DNA from: Pleodorina starrii
Lineage: Eukaryota > Chlorophyta > Chlorophyceae > Chlamydomonadales > Volvocaceae
Reading direction: 5' to 3'
Length of the DNA: 64,000 bases
Assembly: GCA_030267565.1 (NCBI GenBank)
Contig: BRXU01000054.1
Location: 124,001-188,000, forward strand
The notes under the pieces were generated by a model. It saw nothing but the letters and a program-made list of their open reading frames with translations. It was not told where the DNA came from and did no database searches. The translations under genes were made by a program, and so were the position numbers. This document shows, in pieces, positions 25,364-36,017 of this stretch (the first letter of the stretch is position 1; every line of letters begins with the position of its first letter).

Positions 25364-26867
25364 TGGGGGTGGGGTGGGGTGGGGATGGTGGGGTGAAGGG
25401 CCGGCTTCTTTTTCGGCTGGTTGGTTGGTTGGTTGGAGTGTTTGGTTGGTTGGTTGCAGCAGCAGCAGCAGCAGCAGCAGGAGCTGACAGTGCGGTGCAG
25501 TGCAACCTCGCTGCTGAGGAGCGGTGCCTCTTTTTTTTGGGGGGGGGGGTCGGGTCGGGTCGGGTCGGCCCCCAATCCAAACCAAAATTGAGGACCTGGA
25601 TTGAGGATTGAGTTGCCATGCAGACCGGCCGACCGACCGACCGACTGGCGGTTGACACAATTTGGGTGTGGGGGTTCGGGAGGTACCCGGCGGGGGGGCA
25701 AAACCAGGCGGTGCAGCTGTTGGGGGATGCCAGGGCGTGTCGTAAGAAGGGCGACGGGTTGACGACGACGACGATGGCGAACGTTGCTTACGCAAGCACA
25801 TGACAGCATACCTTTACTAATGACATGCACACATACACATGCTGACATGCATACATGCATAACTTCAAGACATGCACTTCCGATGAACCACGATGGCTTT
25901 GGATACCTTTGGGACTGATGACCTATGGCGACCGCCAACAAACCAACAACCAACATGGTGGGCGAACAAAGGAGGACGCGCTTGAGCAGACAAGATGCTG
26001 CATGGTCACTTACGGCGGGGACTGCGGGGCAGGGGGGGAGGAGGTGCGAGGAGGTACGCAAGCGCTGCCGCGCCCACCGCGAATCTTTCCGGACGGGCGG
26101 CTCCTTGCGGCTTGTTAGCCCCGTTGCCTGTGGCTGTGACTGTGACTGTGACCGTCGCTGTGGCTGTGGCTGTGGCGTTGCTTGTGTGTTTGGAGTTGTG
26201 CCGCCGCCCCTTTAGCCAATCGTGGATTTGTCGTACTCTGTCGTACTCGTAAGGTCATGTGGTGTACCGTCGGGTGTCTCTTCTCTCCTGTGGACACGCG
26301 CCGACGGCGGTGGCGGAATTGCGCCATCAACATCGACATCGACGTCGCCGGGGGGGAGGTAGGGTGGGGTGTGGGGAGAGAGAGAGAGAGGGGGGGCCGG
26401 CCTCTTCCCCGCGCGGGACTCCACACGCGATCGGGCAAGACGGATGCCCGCGCGGCACGCCTTCTCCTTCTCCTCCTGCAGTGGATAAATGCACAAGTAC
26501 TCGGTGCTGGTGCTGTGCTTGCGATGGGTGCTGCTGGTGCCATGGCCATGGTTGGGGATTTTTGTATATACTCGGCAAAACGGATGGCGGTGTTTTTGCG
26601 GTGGGCGGCTTTCTGCATGTGTGTGTGTGTGGACCTTTCTTTCCCCCTGACCCTCGGACACTCACTCGATTTACTACTTGCGCGTGGCCCTCGCGGCCCC
26701 CGCTGCGTTTTACGTACTGTGATTTTTTTCCTGTCGGTCGGTCGCTGGAGCTTTCGCGCGTCTCGTCCCCCCCTCGCCCGTCTCGTCCCAACCCTGGCCC
26801 GTCTCGCCCCCCCCCATTGCGGGCAGGGGTTGCAGGGGCCCCTCGAGGACAAACGGACATCTGGTTG

Positions 26868-26886
26868 TGTTTGTGTGTGTGTGTGT

Positions 26887-26967
<81 letters not shown>
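26868..26967 (+). repeat. (TG)n microsatellite
   Basis: About 48 TG dinucleotides with one TATG interruption near 26890. Alternating purine-pyrimidine DNA of this length can adopt Z-form. Confidence 0.95.
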
Positions 26968-26968
<1 letters not shown>

Positions 26969-28040
26969 CTGTTACATATCTGCCGGGCCGACACTGGCCG
27001 GGGGCGCTAACCCGCCCACATACGGGAGACCGCCGAAGCACTCCTCTGTTGAGGAGGGGCGTACCACCTTGTCTGCACACTGCACCGGGAAGTGCTAACC
27101 GCTGCGCCGTAATCGCCGTAATGTGTGTGTGGCGGCGTGGCACGTGGGGTGGCGCGTGTAGGGTTTTGTTGGACGACAGTACGACAATGTGGCACCGTGT
27201 GTGATACGTCGAACACATCAGTGCAGCGTTGCAGCGTTAGGAAAGGCGGGGGTCTTTGCGATTTAGTTTAGTTGAGCTGGGCCCCTTTGGTTTTGTCAAC
27301 GGTGCGTGGATTTGTCATCGGTGCCATTTTACCGTACGACATCGAACCAGGTTGGACGCAAGATGGGCTCGAGATCAGCTGCGCATCGCTCTATTGCGTC
27401 GCTTCGGTTGTGTGGTTGTGCGCGTTGATGCACAAAAAAAATAAACTGGGCGTTTTATTTTTTTGAACATTTCAACTCTTCAGGAAGGGACCCTGCAAGC
27501 GCGAGTTTTTATTACACGCCACGTGCCGTGGCTTGGGGCAACGGGGACCGCACGTCCCGCTGTTTCAAGGCACCCCTTGACCGCTTTCCTAGCGTGTGCG
27601 GCACAACTGCCAACGTGTGTCGTACCTGGATGCCGTACTGTAAGCTGTAAGCTACTGTCCCCTCCCCTCGCCCTGCTAGAACCCTCACCAATGGTCTCAC
27701 GCTGCTCTGCGGATAACTCCTCTGTCTAGGGCCCCTGTGTTGGCCGCCACCACCTTGGCCGTCAATGTTCCATCCAAAACCCCATTTACCGGTCTGCGTA
27801 TTTGGGCCCCTCCGTGGAAGGACGGAGGGGAGACACGCCCCCGGTCGTTACCCGGATCCAGTTCGGCGCATGATCCAGTACCCCTTTTCAAAATGCCGCC
27901 GTTGGATGCCATGCAGCAGTGCGAATCCCGTCTCGGCCGTTGCCCCTCTCGGATTGCCTCCTGATGCACGCATGCGGTGCGACCCATGGGACGTGTGCGT
28001 TATGGAGTGCAGAATTCATTTCAAATCGGCCTCTGAACAG

Positions 28041-28416
28041 TGTGAGTCTATAGGAGACTGCTGCATCTTGCACCTGGCAACATCTGGCAGCGATGAGTGA
28101 CTGTATGGTTGAGGGCGTGCATGCCGCACTCAAAGACGCAATTCGAGGTATTTTCTTGTCGGTCATTCCAAAGCAGTAACTAAAAACCACATTAGCATAA
28201 TGGTGCATTTGATTTCCCTGTGATGCAGTGTGAGTCTATAGGAGACTGCTGCATCTTGCACCTGGCAACATCTGGCAGCGATGAGTGACTGTATGGTTGA
28301 GGGCGTGCATGCCGCACTCAAAGACGCAATTCGAGGTATTTTCTTGTCGGTCATTCCAAAGCAGTAACTAAAAACCACATTAGCATAATGGTGCATTTGA
28401 TTTCCCTGTGATGCAG
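28041..28416 (+). repeat. 188-bp exact tandem duplication, intron-like ends
   Basis: Two units, 28041-28228 and 28229-28416, appear identical by eye. Each opens TGTGAGTCTATAGGAG and closes TTTCCCTGTGATGCAG, so each has a GTGAGT donor-like start and a pyrimidine-rich CAG end. It lies 250 bp upstream of COX17. It could be a duplicated 5'-UTR intron of that gene, or a duplicated exon of an unrecognised minus-strand ORF. Confidence 0.85.
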
Positions 28417-28477
28417 CAGCGCAACTGCGCAAGCCTTCCAAGCCTCCTGCCCACCTGCCGGTTGCGATGTACCGGAA

Positions 28478-28522
28478 AACGTCCATCGTTCCGAAGGAGT
28501 AATGCATTACGGAATGGACGTT
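28478..28522. repeat. Imperfect hairpin with a 12-bp palindrome at its centre
   Basis: Arms AACGTCCAT and ATGGACGTT flank TCCG/CGGA and a perfect palindrome GTAATGCATTAC (28499-28510). It lies about 150 bp upstream of the COX17 start. Confidence 0.6.
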
Positions 28523-28670
28523 GACGTTTATGGATCCCATACGGACACTTGATTTCATTTGCTTTATCGTGTAGGTCCCGATATTTGTTTGTGTCGGTAA
28601 ATCACCGGAGGTTAATATCAAAGCGAAGTTGGCAGCGTTGATTCTCGCTTTTGCTTAACACGACTGATAG

Positions 28671-29288
28671 ATGGGTGCTTCAGGGTCAAAGCAAACAGAA
28701 GCCGCGGCTCCCCCTGCGCTCCCGGCTCCGACGCCCGCGCCTCCCGGCGTTCCCATCGGGCCGGACGGCAAGCCCAAGAAGATTTGCTGCACGTGCCCAG
28801 ACACCAAGAGGTTGCGCGATGCGTGTGTTGCGGAACGAGGTGCGTGCTGGAATCGTTAAGCCGGATGTGGATTGTCATGGACGTTGACGAGCTGTCGTCC
28901 TTACCCTGCAGGGGAGGAGCACGTGTACTGCCAAGCGCTCATAGAGGCGCACAAAGCGTGCTTGCGGGTTGAGGGCTTCAAGGTGCGACAGCCATCCTGC
29001 AAGCAACGAAGTCCCGTCTCTCGTGTCATGGGGGCACCGGGCTGGCTCGCTTAGCGGTGGTACAACCCCAACCCCACTCCTACCCGACAAGCTTACGGTA
29101 TCACATCGTGCCTCGAACACACTGCCAACCGCGATGCGAGAATCTCGAACCAGTCAACAGCGTTCCTCGACGCCGAAGTCGTCACGAGGACGGCAGGGGT
29201 TCCACCATCCCGCAACCATTAGGACCAACCACAACGTTCCTCTCTCATGCTGGCCCCCCTCCCCGCCGCTCTGTCTCGGTAGGTGTAA
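28671..29288 (+). CDS. COX17: COX17, mitochondrial copper chaperone for cytochrome c oxidase
   Basis: Exons 28671-28839, 28912-28982 and 29283-29288 give an 81-aa protein. It hands Cu(I) to SCO1/COX11 in the mitochondrial intermembrane space for cytochrome oxidase assembly. The start MGASGSKQTEAAAPPALP is a Pro/Ala-rich tail. It is followed by the signature KKICCTCPDTKRLRDACVAE and, after intron 1, EEHVYCQALIEAHKACLRVE then GFKV. The Cys-Cys-x-Cys copper site and two C-x9-C helices are intact. The third exon carries only Val plus the stop (GTGTAA after a CGGTAG acceptor), which restores the usual plant-like GFxV end. Without that splice the frame would read 24 extra residues (RQPSCK...) to a stop at 29054. 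The start is the only ATG in frame before the CCxC motif. Confidence 0.93.
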
Positions 29289-31180
29289 GGCCGGCTCAGG
29301 GCACGACGCGCGCGCTCGGGGGAACCCAGGGAGCCAACGGCGAAGGGAGCCGGCGGGGGGCTACACAGCCGCCGCCGGCAACGGCTTCATGGCCTGCCGG
29401 CGCGGCGGGGCGGGGCGGGGCTTCCATTGCGACAACACGGGACGGTACAGCAGGGGCATGCGGGCGTTGCTCCGGTTGGGGCTCCTTTTCGGGGAGTCAG
29501 GCCCTCGGTCCCACCGCCGCATGCCCCAGCCGCCGCCGTGTGGACATGAGCTAGCGTCCGGATGCTGCGCAGCACAGCGCGGCACAGCACAGCACAACAC
29601 AGCACAGCGCGGCGCAGAAGGAGCAAAGGGGAGGAGAGCGGGGGGGAGGGTAGAAATGGCTGCTGCTGCTGCGGGGGCAAAGACGTGGGGAACAGCGCGC
29701 ACCCTGTAGTGCTCTCCTCTGCGGGGTAGGGATAAGGGTGAGGGTGAGCGTGAGGGAGTGGGAGGGAGGGGCGTCTGGGTATGCGACGCGACTCAATACA
29801 AAACCCTTTTGGGGTACCGGTGACCCGTGACATTGACCAGTGACCGGTGATGAGGAGGGTGCCAAGGAGTGGAGGGGAATGGAGTACCGGTAGAGTGGAG
29901 GGGAGTGGAGGGAAGGGGAGCGCGGCATGGAGTTGCGTATGGTTAGGGTGTTCGGTTGGTTGTCGCCTGGACAGACTTGCGGCGGCGTTTTGAGCCAAGA
30001 CCGTGGCAGCGGCGCCGCCACCGACCCCTGGGGCTGCGACGCAGGCGGAGGCGGAGGTGGCGAGGGCGTGTGTGGGTTTCCCAGGGGGGCGGTCGTGTCG
30101 CGCGCTCCGAGGTGGCCATTCCCTGATCCCCTTCCGGGTCGCCCCCATACCGTCCTTCCGTGTCCATTCCTTTCTTGCTTTTGTGAGGGTGGGGAGGGGG
30201 CTTGGCAGTTGTGGGAACAGCCACACGCCACGGATCTGCAAGAGTCGATTGTTGCGGAAGGGCGCGCTCTCAAGGACGTGGCATCTTCCGGTTGTCATTC
30301 CTGCCTCACTGTGCCCGCCCACCTCCCGAGCGACCCACAGAGGTCCAACCGCCAGAACACGTCGCCCACCCGCCGTCCGCCGGGCACCACCACGCCGCCC
30401 GAAGACGCCACCGGGACAACTTAAGTAGTATTGAAACCCTTCAAAACCCTGACAACCTTGAAGCGCATGAGCAGGCTGCGACGACGACCGGGGCCGCGTG
30501 AGGCCGCACACAAACGTTATTGATGCACACTGCCTTCGTGCGTGCGTTCGTGACGTTTTACAAGCAGCACCCGCCCCCCACAAAGCCCCCGCCCGGGGCC
30601 CAGCCCTCTCCCACCGTTTCCGCTCTCAAAAGTCCGTTTTGGGGGGCGGCCTGGACGATGCGGGTGCCAAGAACGGCTGCCGTCGCGCCTGCCCCAGTTC
30701 CGAAGTGCTGCGCCCCCCAACCCCGGGCAGTCCAGGTTGAAAGTCCTGGGCCGCCCCCTTCCGCCCTCGTGTGCCGCTCCGGAACCTGCCCGGGGCCTGC
30801 CCCGCCCCCCTGCGCGTCCTCGCTCGCCCCTTGGCCCCTGGGGCCACCCGCCAATGCCGAGCCGAACTCGACTTTGCCCCTCTCCCCAGCACCGCCAACC
30901 CCCACCCCGCCCCCTCGTTGCTGGTGTTGCGCTTGCTGCTCTTGTGGTGCTGTTGTTGTGGCAGGCTCCCCCGCCGCCGCCGCCGCGGTCCCGTTCTGAT
31001 GGTGGCTCTGCCGAAGCGCCGGAAGCCGCCATCTCTCTCGGCTGGTGGCTCTGCCGGGTGGCGCCCGATGCCACCTCCACCGCAGCCGCGGACACCTGCT
31101 GGTCCCGGAGCTTCGACAGACACCGGACACTCCCCCACCGGGCGATTCGCCGCCTCCCCCGGTTAGCCCCCGTAGCCACC
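29289..31180. other. Intergenic region between convergent COX17 and F-box/LRR genes
   Basis: I see no supported exon. Open frames on both strands are low-complexity or open with GTG. AGCACAGC-type short repeats occur near 29575-29610 and GGAGTGGAGGG repeats near 29860-29915. A TGTAA on the minus strand near 30555 could serve as a polyadenylation signal for the F-box gene; this is inference from volvocine usage. Confidence 0.4.
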
Positions 31181-34100
31181 CTAAGCCCCCCTCGCATCCC
31201 GGTTCTTCATCTTCTTGTTCTTCTTGCTGCCCCCGCCCCCGCCTCCAGCAGCCTGCCGGATCTCCCGCCGCAGTCGCTCCAGTTCGTGTTGATACGTATC
31301 GCCGCGGTTCTCGATGCGCTGCAGTGCAGTACAGTACGATGCCTTCAGTACAGTGTCGTACAAGTGCTTGACCACGGACCAGAATGGCAGGCAGCACCTT
31401 CCTTCCCTGCAGTGCAGTCTCGAGCTTTATTAAGGTTTTTGAGACATGCCCACGTGCATTACTAACGTTTTCGACATGCCCACGTGCTTTATTAAGGTTA
31501 TTTAGACATGCCCAAATGTGTGACGCAAGCGATCAGGGCAGCAGCCACGCTGCCTCCCTGTTCCGCACGCCCCGAAACCATTCCGTCGTGTCGCATGCTG
31601 CGACCGCGACCACTACCACGATCGCCCCCTTCCGGGGAAACCCCATCGCGTTTTCCCTTACACGCACGCCTCAGGCTTCACCCCGCCTCGCCCCCACTGC
31701 CGACCGACCCCTGGGTCACTGATGACTCACCACCAGCTTCGGACACATCCCCACCACCAGCCGCAACTCCTCCGCCGCCAGCCGCAACCCGGGCACCGAC
31801 AGTGCGACCGTCTGAGCCAGCGGCGCCGCCAACGGCGCCGCCAGCGCCGTCAGCCAGCCCCCGTGCGGACCCGCCACCGCCGTCGGCGCGCGGCCGCCCT
31901 CGTCGGGATGGCGCCGCCGCCGGTACTCCCCTCGCCGCTGCAAGCCGCGGACCTTCTTCACATCGTCGCCGCTCTCGCCGCCGTCGAATTCGTCGAAATC
32001 AAAGCCGCCGCAGCTGATTTCGACGTCGTCGACATCGTCGGAGTAATCGTCGTCATCGTCGTCGTCGTCGTCGTCGCTGCGGCGGCGGCGTCGATGGACG
32101 ACCGCGCGGCCGCGGCCAGTGTCCTGCAGTTTGAATGCCAGCATCTGCGCGCGGGCGAACCGTACGGCGGCGTCGCCGCGCTCCTCGTACACCTGCAGGG
32201 AGGAGATCGTCACGCGCAGCTGCCGCCGGGACCGACTGGCGGCGGCGGCGGCGGCGGCGGCGGCTCTGCGGCCGCCGCCGCCGGCGGCGGCGCCGCCCTT
32301 GGGCGGCGGCGGCGGCGGCGGCCTGTTCTCCCACTCCCACCTCCGAACCGCGTCGGCCAAGTACCGCGCCCCCGCCGCCGCGGCGGCGACGACCCAAGGC
32401 TGTACGGCGCCGTCGTGCAGAGGTACGGCGTTGCCATTGCGCGCCGCATGGCCGCCTAGCAGCGTGAGGGGTAGGCTGGGACTGAGATCAGCACCGCCGC
32501 CGCTGCCGCCGCCGCCGTAGGCGTCCTCGTCTTCGCTGTCGTCTTCGTCGGCTGCCGAATCCCACAGCAGACGGAGCCGCGGTGTGGCGGGCAGCGCTGC
32601 CAGGCAAGCGGCCAGGTGCAGAGTGGGCACCTGCCGTACCTGGTCAGACCAACCAAACCGCAAGCAGAGAGGGCGGCGCGCGTGTGTGTTTGTTTTACCA
32701 TTAGGGTTTTAGGGTTTAGGGTTTTAGGGTACTTCCCCCAAGTTTTACCATTAAGGGGTTTACCGTTAGGGTTTCACCATAAGGGCAGGACCGTTAGGGT
32801 TTTACCATTAGGGAAGGACTGTGCTTCCGGTCGGTACACAACCCCACAGCGAGTAGAGGAGGCGACGCTCGAGAGCAGGGGGAGGAGGACGAGGAGGAGG
32901 AGGACACACATGTGCGTCGTCCAAACTGATATTAGAATTAAACGGTGCTTGCGGTGTTGGCGCAGCGCAGCGGTGAAAACGGTGCAAGGTGAGTTCGTAC
33001 GCGTATGGGGCTGAGGGTGCCTTTATAGGGCTTTACGGTAACGGTGCTTAGGGTTTAGGGTTTAGGGTTTAGGGTTTAGGTGGTAATCGTGGTTTCCAAC
33101 GAAGCACGGTGATGGACGGATGGCCAGATTTGCCACGAGTCCCCCAAAACCACAGATCGACGACTGTGACGGAGAGACGGATTGAGGGCCGCCGACTGCG
33201 GGCCACTGTGACAACCGACCTGCAGTTGCCGCAAGTTGGGCGGAAGCGGCACAACCGGCATCTCGGCGGCGCCGCCGCCGGCGCCGCCACCGCCACCGCA
33301 GCGCTCCGCCGGCGGCGTCGCCAGACCGGCGCAGCGCAGCCGCGTCAGCGCCGTCGCCGCGGCCAGGGCGGCGCAGTCGCGCGCCGCGATGTACGACGAC
33401 GGCAGCGACAGCTCCGCCAGCGACGCCGCCGCCAGGCCGCCCGCCAGCAGCGGCGCCAGCCGCCAGCAGTTCCGTGCAAAGCAAGTAAAGTCATCCCGGC
33501 AGTCGTGGGTGGGATCTTCGAGGGGAACTTGTTGCGGTACGTCAAGTACGAGGTGCGTAAGGCCCGTAAGGGCGGAGAGCGCCAGGAGCTCACGCTCCGG
33601 AACCAGGACACCCTCGCCGGGGGCCTCGTCGTACGTCGAAAGCTCCAGGGAGCGAAGGGACGTCAGTGTCGCCAGGCGCGCGGCCGACGGCGCGGCTGTG
33701 AGGCGGAGCGGAATGTGGGGGCACATGGAGGGAGGAGAGCGAGATGGGAGTACCGTATGCGGTTGGAGGGCGGGGAGGGTGGGCGTATGTGTGTGCGCAT
33801 GGTGTGTTGAGTCTGAGTGTGTGCGTTGGGGAGGGGTGTAAAAAAAGGAGATACCGCAGCGAAGGGACGGGAGACGGGGGGTGGGGTTGACGGGCGGGAG
33901 GACCGGTCCAGGCAGGACCGGCAAAACAGGTAATAAGGTTGCCAAAATAGGACCGAGGACCGGGACGAGCTCTCGATCGAGAGGCGCAGCCACGTGCCGG
34001 CCGAACACCACACCGCCTGCAACCCACGCCACGCCAAGCCCTGCCATATCCCCGTGCCCTCACCCCTCTCCTCCACACCCGTACCCCCTCACCCCTCTCC

Positions 34101-35174
34101 TCCACACCCTCTTACGTCTTACCCCTCTCCTCCACACTCTCTTAAGTCTTACCCCTCTCCTCCACACCCTCTTACGTCTTACCCCTCTCCTCCCGCGCAT
34201 TCCAGTGCTCCTCCTCGTCTTCGCAGACGCACCGGCGGGCATCCAGCTTCAGGCTCTCCAGCGAGGGAACGACCCGTGGGTCAATCCAGGCCGGCAGCCA
34301 GCTGCTCCACAGGACGTTCAGGGACAGGCCCCGCAGCTGAGGTCCCAACAGGCGCAGCAGCGGCTCTGCTGACGTGGCATCCGGAAGGCCGCGGATCTCC
34401 AGACCCAGAGAACGGAGGGCCGGAAGCGCGGCGGCGAGGGGCGCTGCCCAGTTTGAGGCGGCGGTGATGGCTTTGGCGCCGGGCGGGGCCGAGGGCGCGA
34501 GGCGGATGTTCTTCTCGTGTTTGGAGTCCACAGAGCGATCGAGGCGGAAGGAGAGGTGCGTGAGGTGGGCGCCGAAGGTATGGGCGAGGGGCTGGCTGCG
34601 GGAGGGAAGGGGAGGGCGGGAGGAGCGGGAAGGGTGAATGGGAGGGGTAGGCATTGCTGGTTTTGGGGTTTGTGCGGATGGAGGTTTAGGCGAGGAAGGG
34701 AGAATTGGGGATCTGGGAGCGAGGATTGGGGCGCCGAGGGAAGCATGCTCCCGGCGGGACTAGATGGGTCGACAGCTGACAACGTGTAAGGCAAGGCCAG
34801 CCTCCGCAAGCGTGTTCTAGTTCCTTCTGCACCTCAACTTACATTATTTGGTTGGCTGCAATGAAGCGGTTGCACACGACCTCAATTGCTGCTGGACGGT
34901 AACCGAGGGCCGCCAGCCTGTCCAAGTCCTTGAGGACCCGCGCTGGGTTGCATTTACCATATTCAACACGTATGAAAAATTTCTGGCACCAATGTATGTG
35001 CTGGGTCCGCGCAAGTTTGCAAGTCGCCTTGAGATTCTTCGCGTCGGTAAGGCACAGGTAGTCCCAGATGACTGCGACCTCCTGGAGAACGTTGCTGAGA
35101 CTGCGACAGTTTTCTGACGTCTTAGCGCATTTTTCTGGAGTGTCGGCCGCGGGCTGCTTAAGTGTTCCGTCCAT
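31181..35174 (-). CDS. F-box-like / leucine-rich-repeat protein
   Basis: Exons 34843-35174, 34183-34595, 33220-33695, 31731-32630 and 31181-31318 are phase-consistent and give about 752 aa. Exon 1 (start MDGTLKQPAADTPEKCAK) has an F-box-like helix pair, SLSNVLQEVAVIWDYLCLTD then KNLKATCKLART. Exons 2-4 carry irregular leucine-rich repeats such as LTHLSFRLDRSV, LPALRSLGLEIRGLP, LESLKLDAR, LTSLRSLELSTYD, LTGLTHLVLDVP, LAELSLPSSY and ALTRLRCAGL. An acidic stretch (poly-Asp around 32050) and an Ala/Gly/Arg insert sit in exon 4. The last exon codes for RIENRGDTYQHELERLRREI and a Lys-rich end. If it is not used, the frame stops at 31716 shortly after LVVSHQ. By analogy with F-box/LRR proteins it would be the substrate-recognition subunit of an SCF ubiquitin ligase; that is inference. 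The exon 2 donor is followed by near copies of itself. Confidence 0.75.
31426..31516 (+). repeat. Three tandem ~30-bp units with CACGTG core
   Basis: Units of the form TTATTAAGGTTTTTGAGACA followed by TGCCCACGTGC, repeated three times; the third has CCCAAATG in place of CCCACGTG. It lies in the last intron of the F-box/LRR model, antisense to it. Two units carry a G-box (CACGTG). Confidence 0.7.
32701..32730 (+). repeat. Interstitial telomere-like repeats
   Basis: Runs of TTAGGGTTT and TTTTAGGG lie in intron 3 of the F-box/LRR gene, with degenerate CCATTAGGG/CCGTTAGGG copies continuing to about 32815. Confidence 0.8.
33049..33080 (+). repeat. Interstitial TTTAGGG array
   Basis: About four and a half perfect copies of the plant-type telomere heptamer, in the same intron as the degenerate array at 32701. 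Confidence 0.9.
33838..33878 (+). repeat. Intronic ACCGCAGCGGAG element
   Basis: A copy reading GGAGATACCGCAGCGAAGGG with GGAGACGG downstream, in intron 2 of the F-box/LRR gene and antisense to it. Confidence 0.75.
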
Positions 35175-36017
35175 GGCTGGCTTGTAGACGATGTGTATAT
35201 GCCCTCCTTATCGTCAAGAACAAACGCATTAAAGCTAAGTAATGTAATCTTGTCGTTGAGTATACTTTTTACTTACACTATTTACCCGGAATTGGTCTCA
35301 GACCGGGATCCGGGATCCGGGATTCTCCCACCGCTGCACGCTTTCCACTATCTCGTCCAAACCACTCGTCCCGTTCTACGACAACACTTTCCACGACAGC
35401 ATCGCGATCGACGACCCTAAAGTGGCCTGAAACTCTGTTAGTTAGGACGAGCTGTACAGGACGGGGGATGAGTTACCTATCTGTTGTAGAAACTATACAG
35501 TTTGTAGAAAAGCAGGTCTATTTTCGTGTAGCGAAGTTCAAACAAATTTTGCCCGGGATCAGTGCAAAGCGTTTCACCTTTCGCATAGACAAGTCTTAAA
35601 CGCTGTGTGACGCTGCTGTAAGAATACATACAATGAGCTGCACACAAGCTCGCAGTCAATTGTGTGAAAGTGCAAGCCTGAACTCGCTGATTAGACCCTA
35701 AAGTGTGTAGGTTAGGGCTTGTCTGACGCTTGACACGTTCCAGCCCTGTGAGTATATGAGCAGTGATAAAGACCTTTCTGGCATAAGGAGTTGCGAGTGA
35801 GCTCGAAATCCCGAGTTCTTCTGGAGTCGGAGCCCTCTGTTTTGCCGGCAGCTTGGCATTCTTACAGCTGGTACGTCGACACGATTTGCGGATGGCGCTG
35901 GGTGGTCACGCAAGCTCACCACGCCGGGTTCGCATCAATACCGGGAGCCACTGAGGGCTGTGCAGCCGCCGATGGAGGCGTGTGCGGGCGGCGGGTGGCC
36001 GCGGGGGTGGGGTACGG

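Larger units (their letters stand above)
25364..28670. other. Intergenic region with repeats, no convincing gene
   Basis: It contains poly-Gln-type CAG runs near 25460, GGTT tetranucleotides, a (TG)n tract, a 188-bp tandem duplication and a hairpin. From about 25800 the composition becomes more AT-rich. Long open frames across 26115-27218 are carried by the (TG)n tract and have no family motif. The part just before 28671 should hold the COX17 promoter and 5' UTR. Confidence 0.5.

Noticed and set aside
26115..27218. Long open frames over 340 codons on both strands
   Set aside because: They are kept open by the (TG)n tract and GC-rich flanks, show no family motif, and mirror each other.
29927..30424. 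ORFs between COX17 and the F-box gene
   Set aside because: They are low-complexity and overlap in several frames; those I checked do not open with ATG, and no splice-phase logic links them to neighbours.
31443..31452. AGACATGCCC as a p53-type half site
   Set aside because: It matches the degenerate consensus by chance; green algae are not known to have p53.
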